64,000 nucleotides of DNA from Mesorhizobium_G sp049840935. Lineage in GTDB: Bacteria > Pseudomonadota > Alphaproteobacteria > Rhizobiales > Rhizobiaceae. How positions within the stretch are numbered: the stretch's first letter is position 1; each line of letters begins with the position of its first letter. Below the pieces are notes generated by a model. That model saw nothing but the letters and a program-made list of their open reading frames with translations. It did no database searches and had not been told where the DNA came from. Location of the stretch: positions 1 to 64,000 of the forward strand of contig JASGJA010000030.1 in the NCBI GenBank assembly GCA_049840935.1. The letters are read 5' to 3'. Position numbers and translations under genes: made by a program. Positions 54,702-63,045 of this stretch are shown here, piece by piece.

Positions 54702-54755
54702 GTTCATACTTTGTTCCATTTTTGTTCAAAGTCAACACAAGAACGAAATACGAAC
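54702..54755 (-). promoter_or_regulatory. Stacked LexA boxes
   Basis: GTTC-N7-GTTC at 54702-54716, a second at 54713-54727 sharing the middle GTTC, and GAAC-N7-GAAC at 54741-54755. This spacing is the alphaproteobacterial LexA operator. A ttgact -35-like element lies at 54728-54733 on the minus strand, so the sites overlap the promoter of the small peptide gene. Confidence 0.8.
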
Positions 54756-54771
54756 AAAATCTACTGACAAA

Positions 54772-55981
54772 TCAGGTCGCTATGGTTAGCGATTTGCAAA
54801 TATCTGCGCCTTGACGGAAGCCGTACCCAGCACCGTAACGTGAGAACCGCCCCCAGCCAGCACTGCCAGAAATGTAGCGCTGCGCGAGCGCGATCCATTG
54901 CTGCGCACGGGCATTCCAATTGTAATTGCGACGTGCAAATGCAACGCATTCCCGACGCTTGGCAGCGGCAGCGTAGGGGTTGGATCTGGCTTCCTGCAAT
55001 CCTTCATACACGAGCTTTATATAGCCGTTGGCCAGGTTAGCGCCTGTCGACATCGCGCCATTGCTTTCCGGCGCCAGAGCGCGGCCAAAACCGTTCAAGG
55101 TTTCAGGGAGCGCGCCAAAGCATGTCGTAAAGATATCCGCGCCACTTGCCATGGACTCCATAACGGCGATGCAGGACGTTTCCATGAAGGTACTGGGATA
55201 GGCCAGACGCGGCAACACTGCTGAGTGACTTCGCCAGTTCGGATTGAGATACTGGCCCGACATAATCAACTCCCCTCAAGGATTTCGCCAGTACGTAAAG
55301 ATACTTACATGCATCCATTTCCAAACCGATGCCGTAGATGTTCATCGATGAATGGATTCTGAGCCTGACATCCGGCACCAGCGCACGTATCGCCGGAAAG
55401 CACTGGAGAAGCACGTCTAGCCCTCGGTACGGAGTGCTTGAATATACGAGCGTCGGGCTATTGCCTATTTCGTACCACGCTGGCCCGACAGGTTGCGCCA
55501 GAACAGCCGGCGAAACACCATTGCCGATGACATGGACATCCTGTTGCCGCAACGAAAACTGCGCAACGAAGCGCTGCGCCTGCCAATGACTGACCATGAC
55601 ATGCCCGTCAAATGCTGCGCGCTCGTCCGGCTCCGAGAGGCGCGCAATGGCCGGTTGATCGATATCATGATGCCCCCATAGCAGCATGGGGACGCGGTCA
55701 CCCACAAGAGAGCGTATTTCAGAGCCAATTGCACAGGAAACAATTACCAACAGATCGCAATCCGCGAGTACTTCTGGTGGCGCATCGGTAACCGGTACGA
55801 CGCGAACGCCATCGACGACAGAATGCGCGGTGGAATGATTAAACAGCGTGACCTGTACTCCAGCTTGCGTGAGAGCCGAAGCGAGATAGGCAACAGCGGA
55901 CTCGGTTCCTCCTAACGGCCGGTTCAGCGGCGTTCGTGGATCAAACGCGATAGAACTGTTGTTCAGGAAACTTATCTTCAT
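54772..55981 (-). CDS. Glycosyltransferase, GT-B fold (one frameshift)
   Basis: Start at 55981 (MKISFLNNSSIAFDP). The N-terminal half has RPLGGTESAVAYLASALTQA, DCDLLVIVSCAIGSEI, VMVSHWQAQRFVAQF and VIGNGVSPAV. Then SPTLVYSSTPYRGLDVLLQC, the nucleotide-sugar-binding domain start. A shift near 55200 leads to AYPSTFMETSCIAVMESMAS, the C-terminal E-x7-E signature, and ends in SLTIAT at 54772. About 400 residues, group-1-like retaining transferase; acceptor unknown. Confidence 0.8.
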
Positions 55982-56100
55982 CTTTGCGCGAACCAATTGC
56001 AGTACTGTCAGCGCAAAGAGACATATCAGACGTTGCTAAATTTAACAGAAGATTCTCAATTAGAAGAACCGAATGAATTGCTTGAGCTTATCAGGCTGTT

Positions 56101-56784
56101 TCAGAGCGGCACGACTTTTCCGTCAGCCAGCGTGACGCGACGATCCATGCGCGCGGCAAGTTCGAAGTTATGTGTGGCGATGAGCGCAGAAAGTCCGGAC
56201 TGACGCACCAGCGCTTCCAGCGCGTCGAATACGTAATGCGCCGTTTTTGGATCAAGGTTGCCGGTCGGCTCGTCGGCCAGCAGCACTTGCGGCGCGTTGG
56301 CTACCGCGCGGGCAATTGCAACGCGCTGCTGCTCGCCGCCGGAAAGCTCGGCTGGACGATGGTTTCCGCGATGGCCGATCTGCATGTAATCCAGCAATTG
56401 CGCGCCGCGCGATGCAGCTTCGGCTCGCGAAAGCCCCTTGACCATCTGCGGAACGACGATGTTTTCCAGTGCGGAAAACTCCGGCAGAAGATGGTGGAAC
56501 TGATAGACGAAACCGATTTCGTTGCGGCGGATGGCGGTGCGCGCGTCGTCGCCCAGCTTGCCGCAGGCGCGACCGCTGACATACACCTCGCCGCCATCGG
56601 GCCGCTCCAGCAGGCCAGCGGTGTGCAGCAAGGTTGACTTGCCGGTGCCCGACGGCGCGACGAGCGCGACCATTTCGCCGCGCTTAAGAGTGAAATCCGC
56701 GCCACTCAAAATGACGAGCTTGCGCTCGCCCTGCTGGTAATGGCGCTCGACGCCCTTGAGTTCAATGATTGTGGGTTGAGCCAT
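56101..56784 (-). CDS. lolD: Lipoprotein-releasing ABC ATPase LolD
   Basis: An intact 227-residue ATPase. Walker A is APSGTGKST (43-51), the signature LSGGEQQRVAIARA and Walker B VLLADEPTGNLD. It powers LolC/E-type release of lipoproteins from the inner membrane. The start overlaps the lolCE stop by one base. Confidence 0.93.
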   Translation of the reverse strand: MAQPTIIELKGVERHYQQGERKLVILSGADFTLKRGEMVALVAPSGTGKSTLLHTAGLLERPDGGEVYVSGRACGKLGDDARTAIRRNEIGFVYQFHHLLPEFSALENIVVPQMVKGLSRAEAASRGAQLLDYMQIGHRGNHRPAELSGGEQQRVAIARAVANAPQVLLADEPTGNLDPKTAHYVFDALEALVRQSGLSALIATHNFELAARMDRRVTLADGKVVPL

Positions 56785-58061
56785 TATTCGTAACGCAACG
56801 CTTCAACTGGATCGAGACGGGCCGCGCGCCACGCTGGCACGATGCAAGCGAAGAATGTCAGCACCATCGCCATGATGACGACGGAAAACACTTCGCCGGG
56901 GTCCATCTTCGCAGGCAGCTTGCTGAGGAAATAGAGTTCGGGATTGAACAGAATCGTGCCTGTGAGCCACGAAAAGAACTGCCGGATGGACTCGACGTTC
57001 AGGCAGATGAGGTAGCCGAGCAGCACGCCAGCCGCCGTTCCGGCAATGCCGATGGTCGCGCCCGTCATGAGGAAGATGCGCATGACCGAACCCCGTGTTG
57101 CGCCCATGGTTCGCAGGATCGCGATGTCGCGCCCCTTGTCCTTCACCAGCATGATGAGCCCGGAAATGATGTTCAGCGCCGCCACCAGAACGACCAGCGA
57201 CAAGATCATGAACATGACGTTGCGCTCGACCTGCAATGCGGAGAAGAATGTCTCGTTTCGCTGCCGCCAGTCCGTCAGATAGACGGGCCGCTGCGCCGCT
57301 TCCTCAACCGGTTTTTTCAGTGATTCGACGGCATCAGGCGCGTTGACGTAAAGCTCGATAGTCTGCGCGATGTTCTCCAGATTGAAGAAAAGCTGCGCCT
57401 CGGACAGCGGCATATAAATGACGGAGGCATCGTATTCCGACATGCCGACTTCGAAAATCGCCACCACCGGATAGCCCTTCACGCGCGGCGTGGTGCCTAT
57501 CGGTGTGACGTCACCATCAGGCGAAATCAGCGTGATTGTGTCGCCCAGAACAAGACCGAGCAAATCCGCCAAACGTTGGCCAATGGCGACGCCTTCGCTG
57601 GCATCGAAATTCTCGATCGTGCCCTGCTTTATGTTCTTGGAGACAAGATCGACCTTGGCCAGATCTGAACCGCGAATGCCGCGAACAAGCGCTCCATTGC
57701 CGGAAGGTGTGTTGCCCTGCGCCAGCACTTGGCCCTCGATCAACGGCATTGCCAGCCGCACGCCCGGCACCTTGCTGATGCGATCCGTAACCGCCTCGTA
57801 ATCGTCCATCATGGTATCGACCGGCGCGACGATGAGGTGGCCGTTCGCACCGAGCAGCTTGTCGAGCAATTCTGCGCGGAAGCCATTCATCACCGCCATG
57901 ACCACGATCAGCGCCGCTACGCCAAGCATGATGCCGGCGAAAGAAATGATCGCCACCATCGAGGTGACGCCTTCCTTGCGCTTGGCGCGCAAATAGCGCC
58001 ACGCCACCATCCGCTCGAACGCCGAAAACGGCCCCGCCCCGCGCGCAGGCGCGGCGCTCAT
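56784..58061 (-). CDS. Lipoprotein-releasing permease (LolC/LolE family)
   Basis: An intact 425-residue membrane protein. It begins FERMVAWRYLRAKRKEGVTS, then helix GIMLGVAALIVVMAVMNGFR, a large periplasmic MacB-like domain and three C-terminal helices, ending CIVPAWRAARLDPVEALRYE. Alphaproteobacteria often carry one LolF-like protein in place of LolC plus LolE, and only one such gene is here. Overlaps the proS stop by 4 bp. Confidence 0.92.
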   Translation of the reverse strand: MSAAPARGAGPFSAFERMVAWRYLRAKRKEGVTSMVAIISFAGIMLGVAALIVVMAVMNGFRAELLDKLLGANGHLIVAPVDTMMDDYEAVTDRISKVPGVRLAMPLIEGQVLAQGNTPSGNGALVRGIRGSDLAKVDLVSKNIKQGTIENFDASEGVAIGQRLADLLGLVLGDTITLISPDGDVTPIGTTPRVKGYPVVAIFEVGMSEYDASVIYMPLSEAQLFFNLENIAQTIELYVNAPDAVESLKKPVEEAAQRPVYLTDWRQRNETFFSALQVERNVMFMILSLVVLVAALNIISGLIMLVKDKGRDIAILRTMGATRGSVMRIFLMTGATIGIAGTAAGVLLGYLICLNVESIRQFFSWLTGTILFNPELYFLSKLPAKMDPGEVFSVVIMAMVLTFFACIVPAWRAARLDPVEALRYE

Positions 58062-59386
58062 TCAGCGGCTCCGAAGCGCTCCAGCGCGACGGCCAGCGAA
58101 ACCGTTTCACGCTCGCCGGTGCGACGGTTCTTGATCTCGACTTCACCCGCTGCGGCTCCACGCGGCCCAACGATCACCTGCCACGGCAAGCCGATGAGAT
58201 CGGCAGTGGCGAACTTACCGCCCGCGCGCTGATCCGTATCGTCGTAAAGCACATCCCTGCCCGCCGACTGGAACGCATCATAAAGCCGCTCGCAGATGCT
58301 GTCGCATTCATGATCGCCGACCTTCATGTTGATAAGCGCGATATCGAACGGCGCAACGCTTTCCGGCCAGATGATGCCCGCATCGTCATGGCTGGCTTCG
58401 ATGATTGCCGCGATAAGGCGCGTCGGACCGATGCCGTAGGAGCCCATCGAGACATTGTGCTCCTTGCCATCCGGCCCCTGCACTTTCGCACCCATCGGCT
58501 TGGAGTACTTCTCCCCGAAGTGGAAAATGTGGCCAACCTCAATGCCGCGCGCAGACAGACGATCATCCGCAGGGATTTTGTCCCACGCGGCTTCGTCATG
58601 CATCTCGTCGGTCGCGGCGTAAGGTGTCGTCCATTCCTTCACAATATTGGCGATTTGCGCATCATTGTCGAAATCCGTAGCAGAACCCGGCACTTCGAGA
58701 TCCAGAAATTCGCGGTTGCAGAAAACCTGGCTCTCACCCGTTTCCGCCAGAATGATGAATTCGTGGCTCAGGTCGCCGCCAATCGGACCCGTATCGGCGC
58801 GCATTGGAATGGCCTTCAGCCCCATGCGCGTGAAGGTGCGCAAATACGCGACGAACATGCGATTATAGGCAGCCTTCGCGCCCTCATAATTGAGGTCGAA
58901 CGAATAAGCGTCCTTCATCAAAAATTCGCGGCCACGCATGACACCGAAACGTGGACGCACCTCGTCGCGGAATTTCCATTGGATGTGGTAGAGATTGAGC
59001 GGCAAATCCTTGTAGGACTTTACGTAGGAACGGAAAATCTCCGTGACCATTTCCTCGTTGGTCGGCCCATACAGTAGCTCGCGATCCTGCCTGTCCTTGA
59101 TACGCAGCATTTCCTTGCCGTAGTCGTCGTACCGACCGCTCTCGCGCCACAACTCGGCGGACTGGATGGTGGGCATAAGGATTTCCAGCGCGCCCGCGCG
59201 GTTCTGCTCCTCGCGGATGATCTGGCAAACCTTGTCCAGAACACGCTTGCCGATGGGCAGCATGGTGAAACTGCCCTGCCCTTGCTGGCGGATCATTCCC
59301 GCACGCAACATAAGGCGATGCGAGACAATCTCGGCCTCGCGGGGGTTCTCTTTCAGTATGGGCAGAAAATAGCGAGACAAACGCAT
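58058..59386 (-). CDS. proS: Prolyl-tRNA synthetase
   Basis: An intact 442-residue enzyme. Class II motifs: motif 1 around MLPIGKRVLDKVCQIIREEQ, motif 2 WKFRDEVRPRFGVMRGREFL and motif 3 SYGIGPTRLIAAIIEAS. It is shorter than the ~570-residue E. coli form because the editing insertion is absent, as normal in alphaproteobacteria. First gene of the proS-lolCE-lolD run. Confidence 0.95.
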   Translation of the reverse strand: MRLSRYFLPILKENPREAEIVSHRLMLRAGMIRQQGQGSFTMLPIGKRVLDKVCQIIREEQNRAGALEILMPTIQSAELWRESGRYDDYGKEMLRIKDRQDRELLYGPTNEEMVTEIFRSYVKSYKDLPLNLYHIQWKFRDEVRPRFGVMRGREFLMKDAYSFDLNYEGAKAAYNRMFVAYLRTFTRMGLKAIPMRADTGPIGGDLSHEFIILAETGESQVFCNREFLDLEVPGSATDFDNDAQIANIVKEWTTPYAATDEMHDEAAWDKIPADDRLSARGIEVGHIFHFGEKYSKPMGAKVQGPDGKEHNVSMGSYGIGPTRLIAAIIEASHDDAGIIWPESVAPFDIALINMKVGDHECDSICERLYDAFQSAGRDVLYDDTDQRAGGKFATADLIGLPWQVIVGPRGAAAGEVEIKNRRTGERETVSLAVALERFGAAE

Positions 59387-59599
59387 TCGATAGTCCGTGA
59401 AGATGGGCCGCAGTGAATCGGCTGGGGGAATATGCTGATTTGACCCGGCTTCATAGCCATTTCATGGCCGAATGGAAACCAAAAGCCTTGCTGAATCACC
59501 GTTCAGCGCTTCACGAAATGGAATGATATGGAATTGTGCAGTGCAGCACAGAATTCTATGCATTTCATAGCAACATTTTTCGTGACATTCGACACTTCG

Positions 59600-59770
59600 T
59601 TGGTCTAATGTGCCGCTGCATAATCAAATGGGCGAAAAAACAATTCGCCCTCTCACGCGGTCAAAGTCTTGGGAGGATGTGATCTAGGCGCGCTAACCCG
59701 CTGCCGCCGGTAAACCGGAAACAGATCAGAACGCGTTAAATTGCAAGGCTTCGGGCCTTGCATTTTTTTT
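59600..59770 (+). ncRNA. Possible small RNA ahead of a strong terminator
   Basis: The 443-bp gap between proS and the DUF1467 gene has no credible ORF. A taatgt -10-like element lies near 59607. Several short stems follow (cgccggtaaaccgg at 59706) and the transcript would end at the terminator 59741-59770. The terminator is on the + strand, away from all neighbouring genes, which are on the minus strand, so it must end some other transcript. Identity unknown. Confidence 0.4.
59741..59770 (+). terminator. Rho-independent terminator
   Basis: tgcaaggc-ttcg-ggccttgca followed by eight T residues: a stem capped by a stable ttcg tetraloop. It points right. A partial RIME-like copy (ccctcatccgcctgccgg) follows at 59791-59808. 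Confidence 0.88.
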
Positions 59771-59829
59771 GTGCAGTTTCCTGCAATGTATCCCTCATCC
59801 GCCTGCCGGTAACGCGAGGTGAGGTCAAG

Positions 59830-60108
59830 TTATTTCAGCTCGTCGACTTCGGGCGCGAGACGTGGGATATCGGCAAAGGTATAGCCAAGTCCGCGCGTGA
59901 GATAGAAGAACCCACCGCAGATGATGAGCGCGACGATGGTTGCCCAGATCATTGCGCGAAACATATGCGGACCACGGGGCGCGCTGGCAACAGTGCCAAG
60001 CGTAACCTCGCCATCTTCATCCTGCGTTTTCAAGCCGAATGGCAGCACGGCGAACAGCACGAGCCACCAGACGACGAAAAAGACCGCAAATGCGGAGAAC
60101 CAACTCAC
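59830..60108 (-). CDS. DUF1467 family membrane protein
   Basis: A 92-residue protein with two helices (FAVFFVVWWLVLFAVLPFGL and FRAMIWATIVALIICGGFFY) joined by TQDEDGEVTLGTVASAPRGP, the DUF1467 pattern. Unknown function; the position between mce and proS is conserved in Hyphomicrobiales. Confidence 0.87.
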   Translation of the reverse strand: MSWFSAFAVFFVVWWLVLFAVLPFGLKTQDEDGEVTLGTVASAPRGPHMFRAMIWATIVALIICGGFFYLTRGLGYTFADIPRLAPEVDELK

Positions 60109-60512
60109 CCGGCTTGCTCCAGCTCTACAAGCGTGCCCAGAAAATCCTTTGGATGCAGGAAAAGCACCGGCTTGCCGTGTGCACCGATTTTCGGCTCGCC
60201 GTCGCCAAGCACGCGCGCGCCCTGAGCCTTCAGCCGGTCACGCGCGGCAATGATGTCATCCACCTCGTAGCAAATATGGTGCATGCCGCCCGCAGGACTT
60301 TTTTCAAGAAAGGCCGCGATGGGCGATTTTTCGCCGAGCGGTTCCAGCAACTCGATCTTGGTGTTGCCGACATCGATGAACACAACGGTGACGCCATGCT
60401 CCGGCAGGGCCTGCGGTTCCGACAGGCGCGCGCCGAGCGTGTCGCGATAAAGCGCGCTCGCGGCATTCAAGTCAGGCACAGCGATGGCGACATGATTGAG
60501 CCGACCGAGCAT
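60105..60512 (-). CDS. mce: Methylmalonyl-CoA epimerase
   Basis: A 135-residue VOC-fold protein. Metal ligands in LNHVAIAVPDLNAAS, MHHICYEVDDI and GTLVELEQ; PLGEKSPIAAFLEKSPAGGM is typical of the family. Interconverts methylmalonyl-CoA epimers for the B12-dependent mutase in propionate use. Overlaps DUF1467 by 4 bp. Confidence 0.92.
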   Translation of the reverse strand: MLGRLNHVAIAVPDLNAASALYRDTLGARLSEPQALPEHGVTVVFIDVGNTKIELLEPLGEKSPIAAFLEKSPAGGMHHICYEVDDIIAARDRLKAQGARVLGDGEPKIGAHGKPVLFLHPKDFLGTLVELEQAG

Positions 60513-60528
60513 TCGGATATTTCCTTCC

Positions 60529-62202
60529 CTAGCGCGTGACGAACACCGTCACGAGCGGCTTCTTGCCCCATGCCTGATTGGCCGCGCTGCGCACCGCGCG
60601 GCGAACCGACTCTTGCACGAGGTCGAGGTCTTTTCGCCGTTGTCGCGGTATGGAATCCAGCGCGCCGATTGCCGCATCCAGCATTACCTCTTCGAGATCG
60701 TCGCCCCTTGCGTCGGTCTGCGGAACGCCGATTGCAACCAGATCCGGGTCGCCGGAAAGCTCATAGCGATCGTCCAGCACGACATTGACGGCGACATGCC
60801 CGGCGAAGGACAGCTTGCGCCTGTCGCGCACGCCCATGTCCTCATCGGAGCCGATGAGGTTACCGTCCTTATAGAGCCTGCCGAACGGAACCTGATCGAT
60901 GATCTCCGGCGCGCCGGGCCATAACCGCAGCATATCTCCATCACGCACCTGCGCGACCTGAGGAATGCCCGATATAGCCATCAGCGAACCCTGCGCAACC
61001 AAATGCGCCGCTTCGCCATGCGCCGGTACGCCGATCTGCGGCCGCACCCATTCGTACATTCTCTTCAATTCGCCGCGGCGCGGATGGCCCGACACATGCA
61101 CCAGTGCATCCGTGTCCTCGATGATGCGCATGCCCATATCGATGAGACGGTTCTTGATTTCCAGAATGGCGCGCTCATTGCCGGGAATTGCGCGCGAGGA
61201 AAATATAACGCTGTCGCCCGGTGTCAGCGGAACCGCCTTCATTTCTTCGCGAGACAGCTTTGCAAGCGCCGCCTGCGGCTCACCCTGACTGCCGGTGCAG
61301 ATGACAACCAGTTCCTTACGCGGAATATACGGGTAATCCTCCTCGGCCAGAAATGGTGGAAGGCCATCCATGTAGCCAAGTTCGGTCGCTACGCCGACGA
61401 CGCGTTTCAGCGAACGGCCAAGCAACAGAACTCTGCGCCCTGCCCGCGCGGACGCCTCCGCAATCGACCGAATGCGCCCGACATTGGAAGAAAAAGTGGT
61501 GATTGCAACGCGCCCGGCAGCTTCCGAAATGATCTTTTCAAGGCTTTCGCCGACCGCCTTTTCAGAAGGTGACTCGCCTTCGCGCAGTGCATTGGTGGAA
61601 TCGCAAATGAGCGCCAGAACGCCAGCGTCGCCAATGGCGCGCAGGCGGGCTTCATCGGTCTTCGGGCCAATCTGTGGCGCGGGGTCGATGCGCCAGTCGC
61701 CCGTGTGCACGACCGTGCCAGCAGGCGTTGTGATGGCCAGCGCCATCGGCTCCGGAATTGAGTGCGCGACCGGAACGGCCTCGATCTGAAACGGGCCGAC
61801 ATTGAACTTTTCGCCGCCACGATAAATCTGAACCGGAATATCTGGTGCGCCATGTTCCGACTGGCGCTTGGCTTCCAGCAGACCCGCGCCAAACGGCGTC
61901 ATCCACACCGGCACCTTGAGGCGCGGCCAAAGGTCATGCAGCGCGCCATAATGATCTTCGTGAACATGCGTGATGACGATGCCGCGCAGATTGTCGATGT
62001 TTCCTTCGATGAAGCGCGTGTCCGGCAGGATGAGATCGACGCCGGGGTGCTTTTCGTCCGGGAAGGTCACGCCGACATCGACGATGAGCCATTCGCGATT
62101 TTGCGACGGGCCAAAGCCATAAAGCGCGAAATTCATGCCGATCTCGCCTATGCCGCCCAACGGCACGAAAACCAGTTCGGCGCTATTCTTATCCGCCATC
62201 AA
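60529..62202 (-). CDS. rnj: Ribonuclease J
   Basis: An intact 557-residue metallo-beta-lactamase/beta-CASP nuclease. It has VPLGGIGEIGMNFALYGFG, the zinc motif HVHEDH, VVHTGDWRIDP, CDSTNALREGESPSE, TGSQGEPQAALAKLSREEM and HVSGHPRRGELKRMYEWVRP. 5'-3' exoribonuclease and endonuclease in RNA processing. Start could be Met 62202 or 62199. Confidence 0.94.
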   Translation of the reverse strand: MMADKNSAELVFVPLGGIGEIGMNFALYGFGPSQNREWLIVDVGVTFPDEKHPGVDLILPDTRFIEGNIDNLRGIVITHVHEDHYGALHDLWPRLKVPVWMTPFGAGLLEAKRQSEHGAPDIPVQIYRGGEKFNVGPFQIEAVPVAHSIPEPMALAITTPAGTVVHTGDWRIDPAPQIGPKTDEARLRAIGDAGVLALICDSTNALREGESPSEKAVGESLEKIISEAAGRVAITTFSSNVGRIRSIAEASARAGRRVLLLGRSLKRVVGVATELGYMDGLPPFLAEEDYPYIPRKELVVICTGSQGEPQAALAKLSREEMKAVPLTPGDSVIFSSRAIPGNERAILEIKNRLIDMGMRIIEDTDALVHVSGHPRRGELKRMYEWVRPQIGVPAHGEAAHLVAQGSLMAISGIPQVAQVRDGDMLRLWPGAPEIIDQVPFGRLYKDGNLIGSDEDMGVRDRRKLSFAGHVAVNVVLDDRYELSGDPDLVAIGVPQTDARGDDLEEVMLDAAIGALDSIPRQRRKDLDLVQESVRRAVRSAANQAWGKKPLVTVFVTR

Positions 62203-62217
62203 AATTCCCCTGTCCCG

Positions 62218-63045
62218 CTATGCCGTTCCTGCCGACGCGACTGCGCCGAAATGAACGTCACCCGCCGAAATCGCAAGCCGCTGGCCATCCATATCGCGGA
62301 TGACAAAACGGCATTCCTCGTCAATTGTCTCAAATATACCGCGCTTGATCTCACCGTCGACCCGTACCGCAACTTCGCCGCCCAAGCCCGCTGCGCGCGA
62401 CAACCAAAGATTGCGGATCGCCGCCAGCCCTTCTCCGCCTCGCCAGCTCGCAAAATGCGTGACCCACGCATCTGACAGCGCGACGAACAGCGTTTGCGCA
62501 TCGCATTGCGCGCCGAGATTCGTCAGCGACGTTGCGGGGTATGGCACATCCTTGGGATGCTCAACAACATTGACGCCGATGCCAACCGCGACCGCCATGC
62601 GGTCCGGCGCAAGCATGGACGATTCAAGCAGGATGCCCGCCATTTTCGCGCCATCGGCCAGAACATCGTTCGGCCATTTCAACTCGAAGCGGTTGCGGCC
62701 AGCGCTGGCGCCATCCAGTGCGATCTTCACCTTGCTGCCGGGTGCGACCGCATCAAGCGCATCCGCCAGCGCGAGACCGGCAACGAAACCGAGTGTCGCG
62801 GCGTGCTGAAAGTTGCGCTCAAGAATGACCAAAAGCGTCGCGGCCAGATTGCCTTTGGGCGTGGCCCAGACGCGACCGCGCCGCCCCCTGCCCGCCTGCT
62901 GCTGCAGCGCCGTTATCCAGAGATTGCCGCCATCAGCATCACGCGCCCGCTCCAGAGCGAGCGCATTTGTCGATCCGACGCTCTCATGTGCTTCGAGGCG
63001 ATAGCCAGACAGCAGCGCTGTTGGCGCGAGTTGAAAGCCGGTCAA
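62218..63045 (-). CDS. birA: Biotin-[acetyl-CoA-carboxylase] ligase
   Basis: An intact 275-residue protein without the DNA-binding N-terminus, so it is a monofunctional ligase. Motifs: ESVGSTNALALERARDA, the biotin loop GRGRRGRVWATPKGNLAAT, LKWPNDVLADGAKMAGILLE and VGIGVNVVEHP. It overlaps the nuoN stop by 4 bp. Confidence 0.93.
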   Translation of the reverse strand: MTGFQLAPTALLSGYRLEAHESVGSTNALALERARDADGGNLWITALQQQAGRGRRGRVWATPKGNLAATLLVILERNFQHAATLGFVAGLALADALDAVAPGSKVKIALDGASAGRNRFELKWPNDVLADGAKMAGILLESSMLAPDRMAVAVGIGVNVVEHPKDVPYPATSLTNLGAQCDAQTLFVALSDAWVTHFASWRGGEGLAAIRNLWLSRAAGLGGEVAVRVDGEIKRGIFETIDEECRFVIRDMDGQRLAISAGDVHFGAVASAGTA

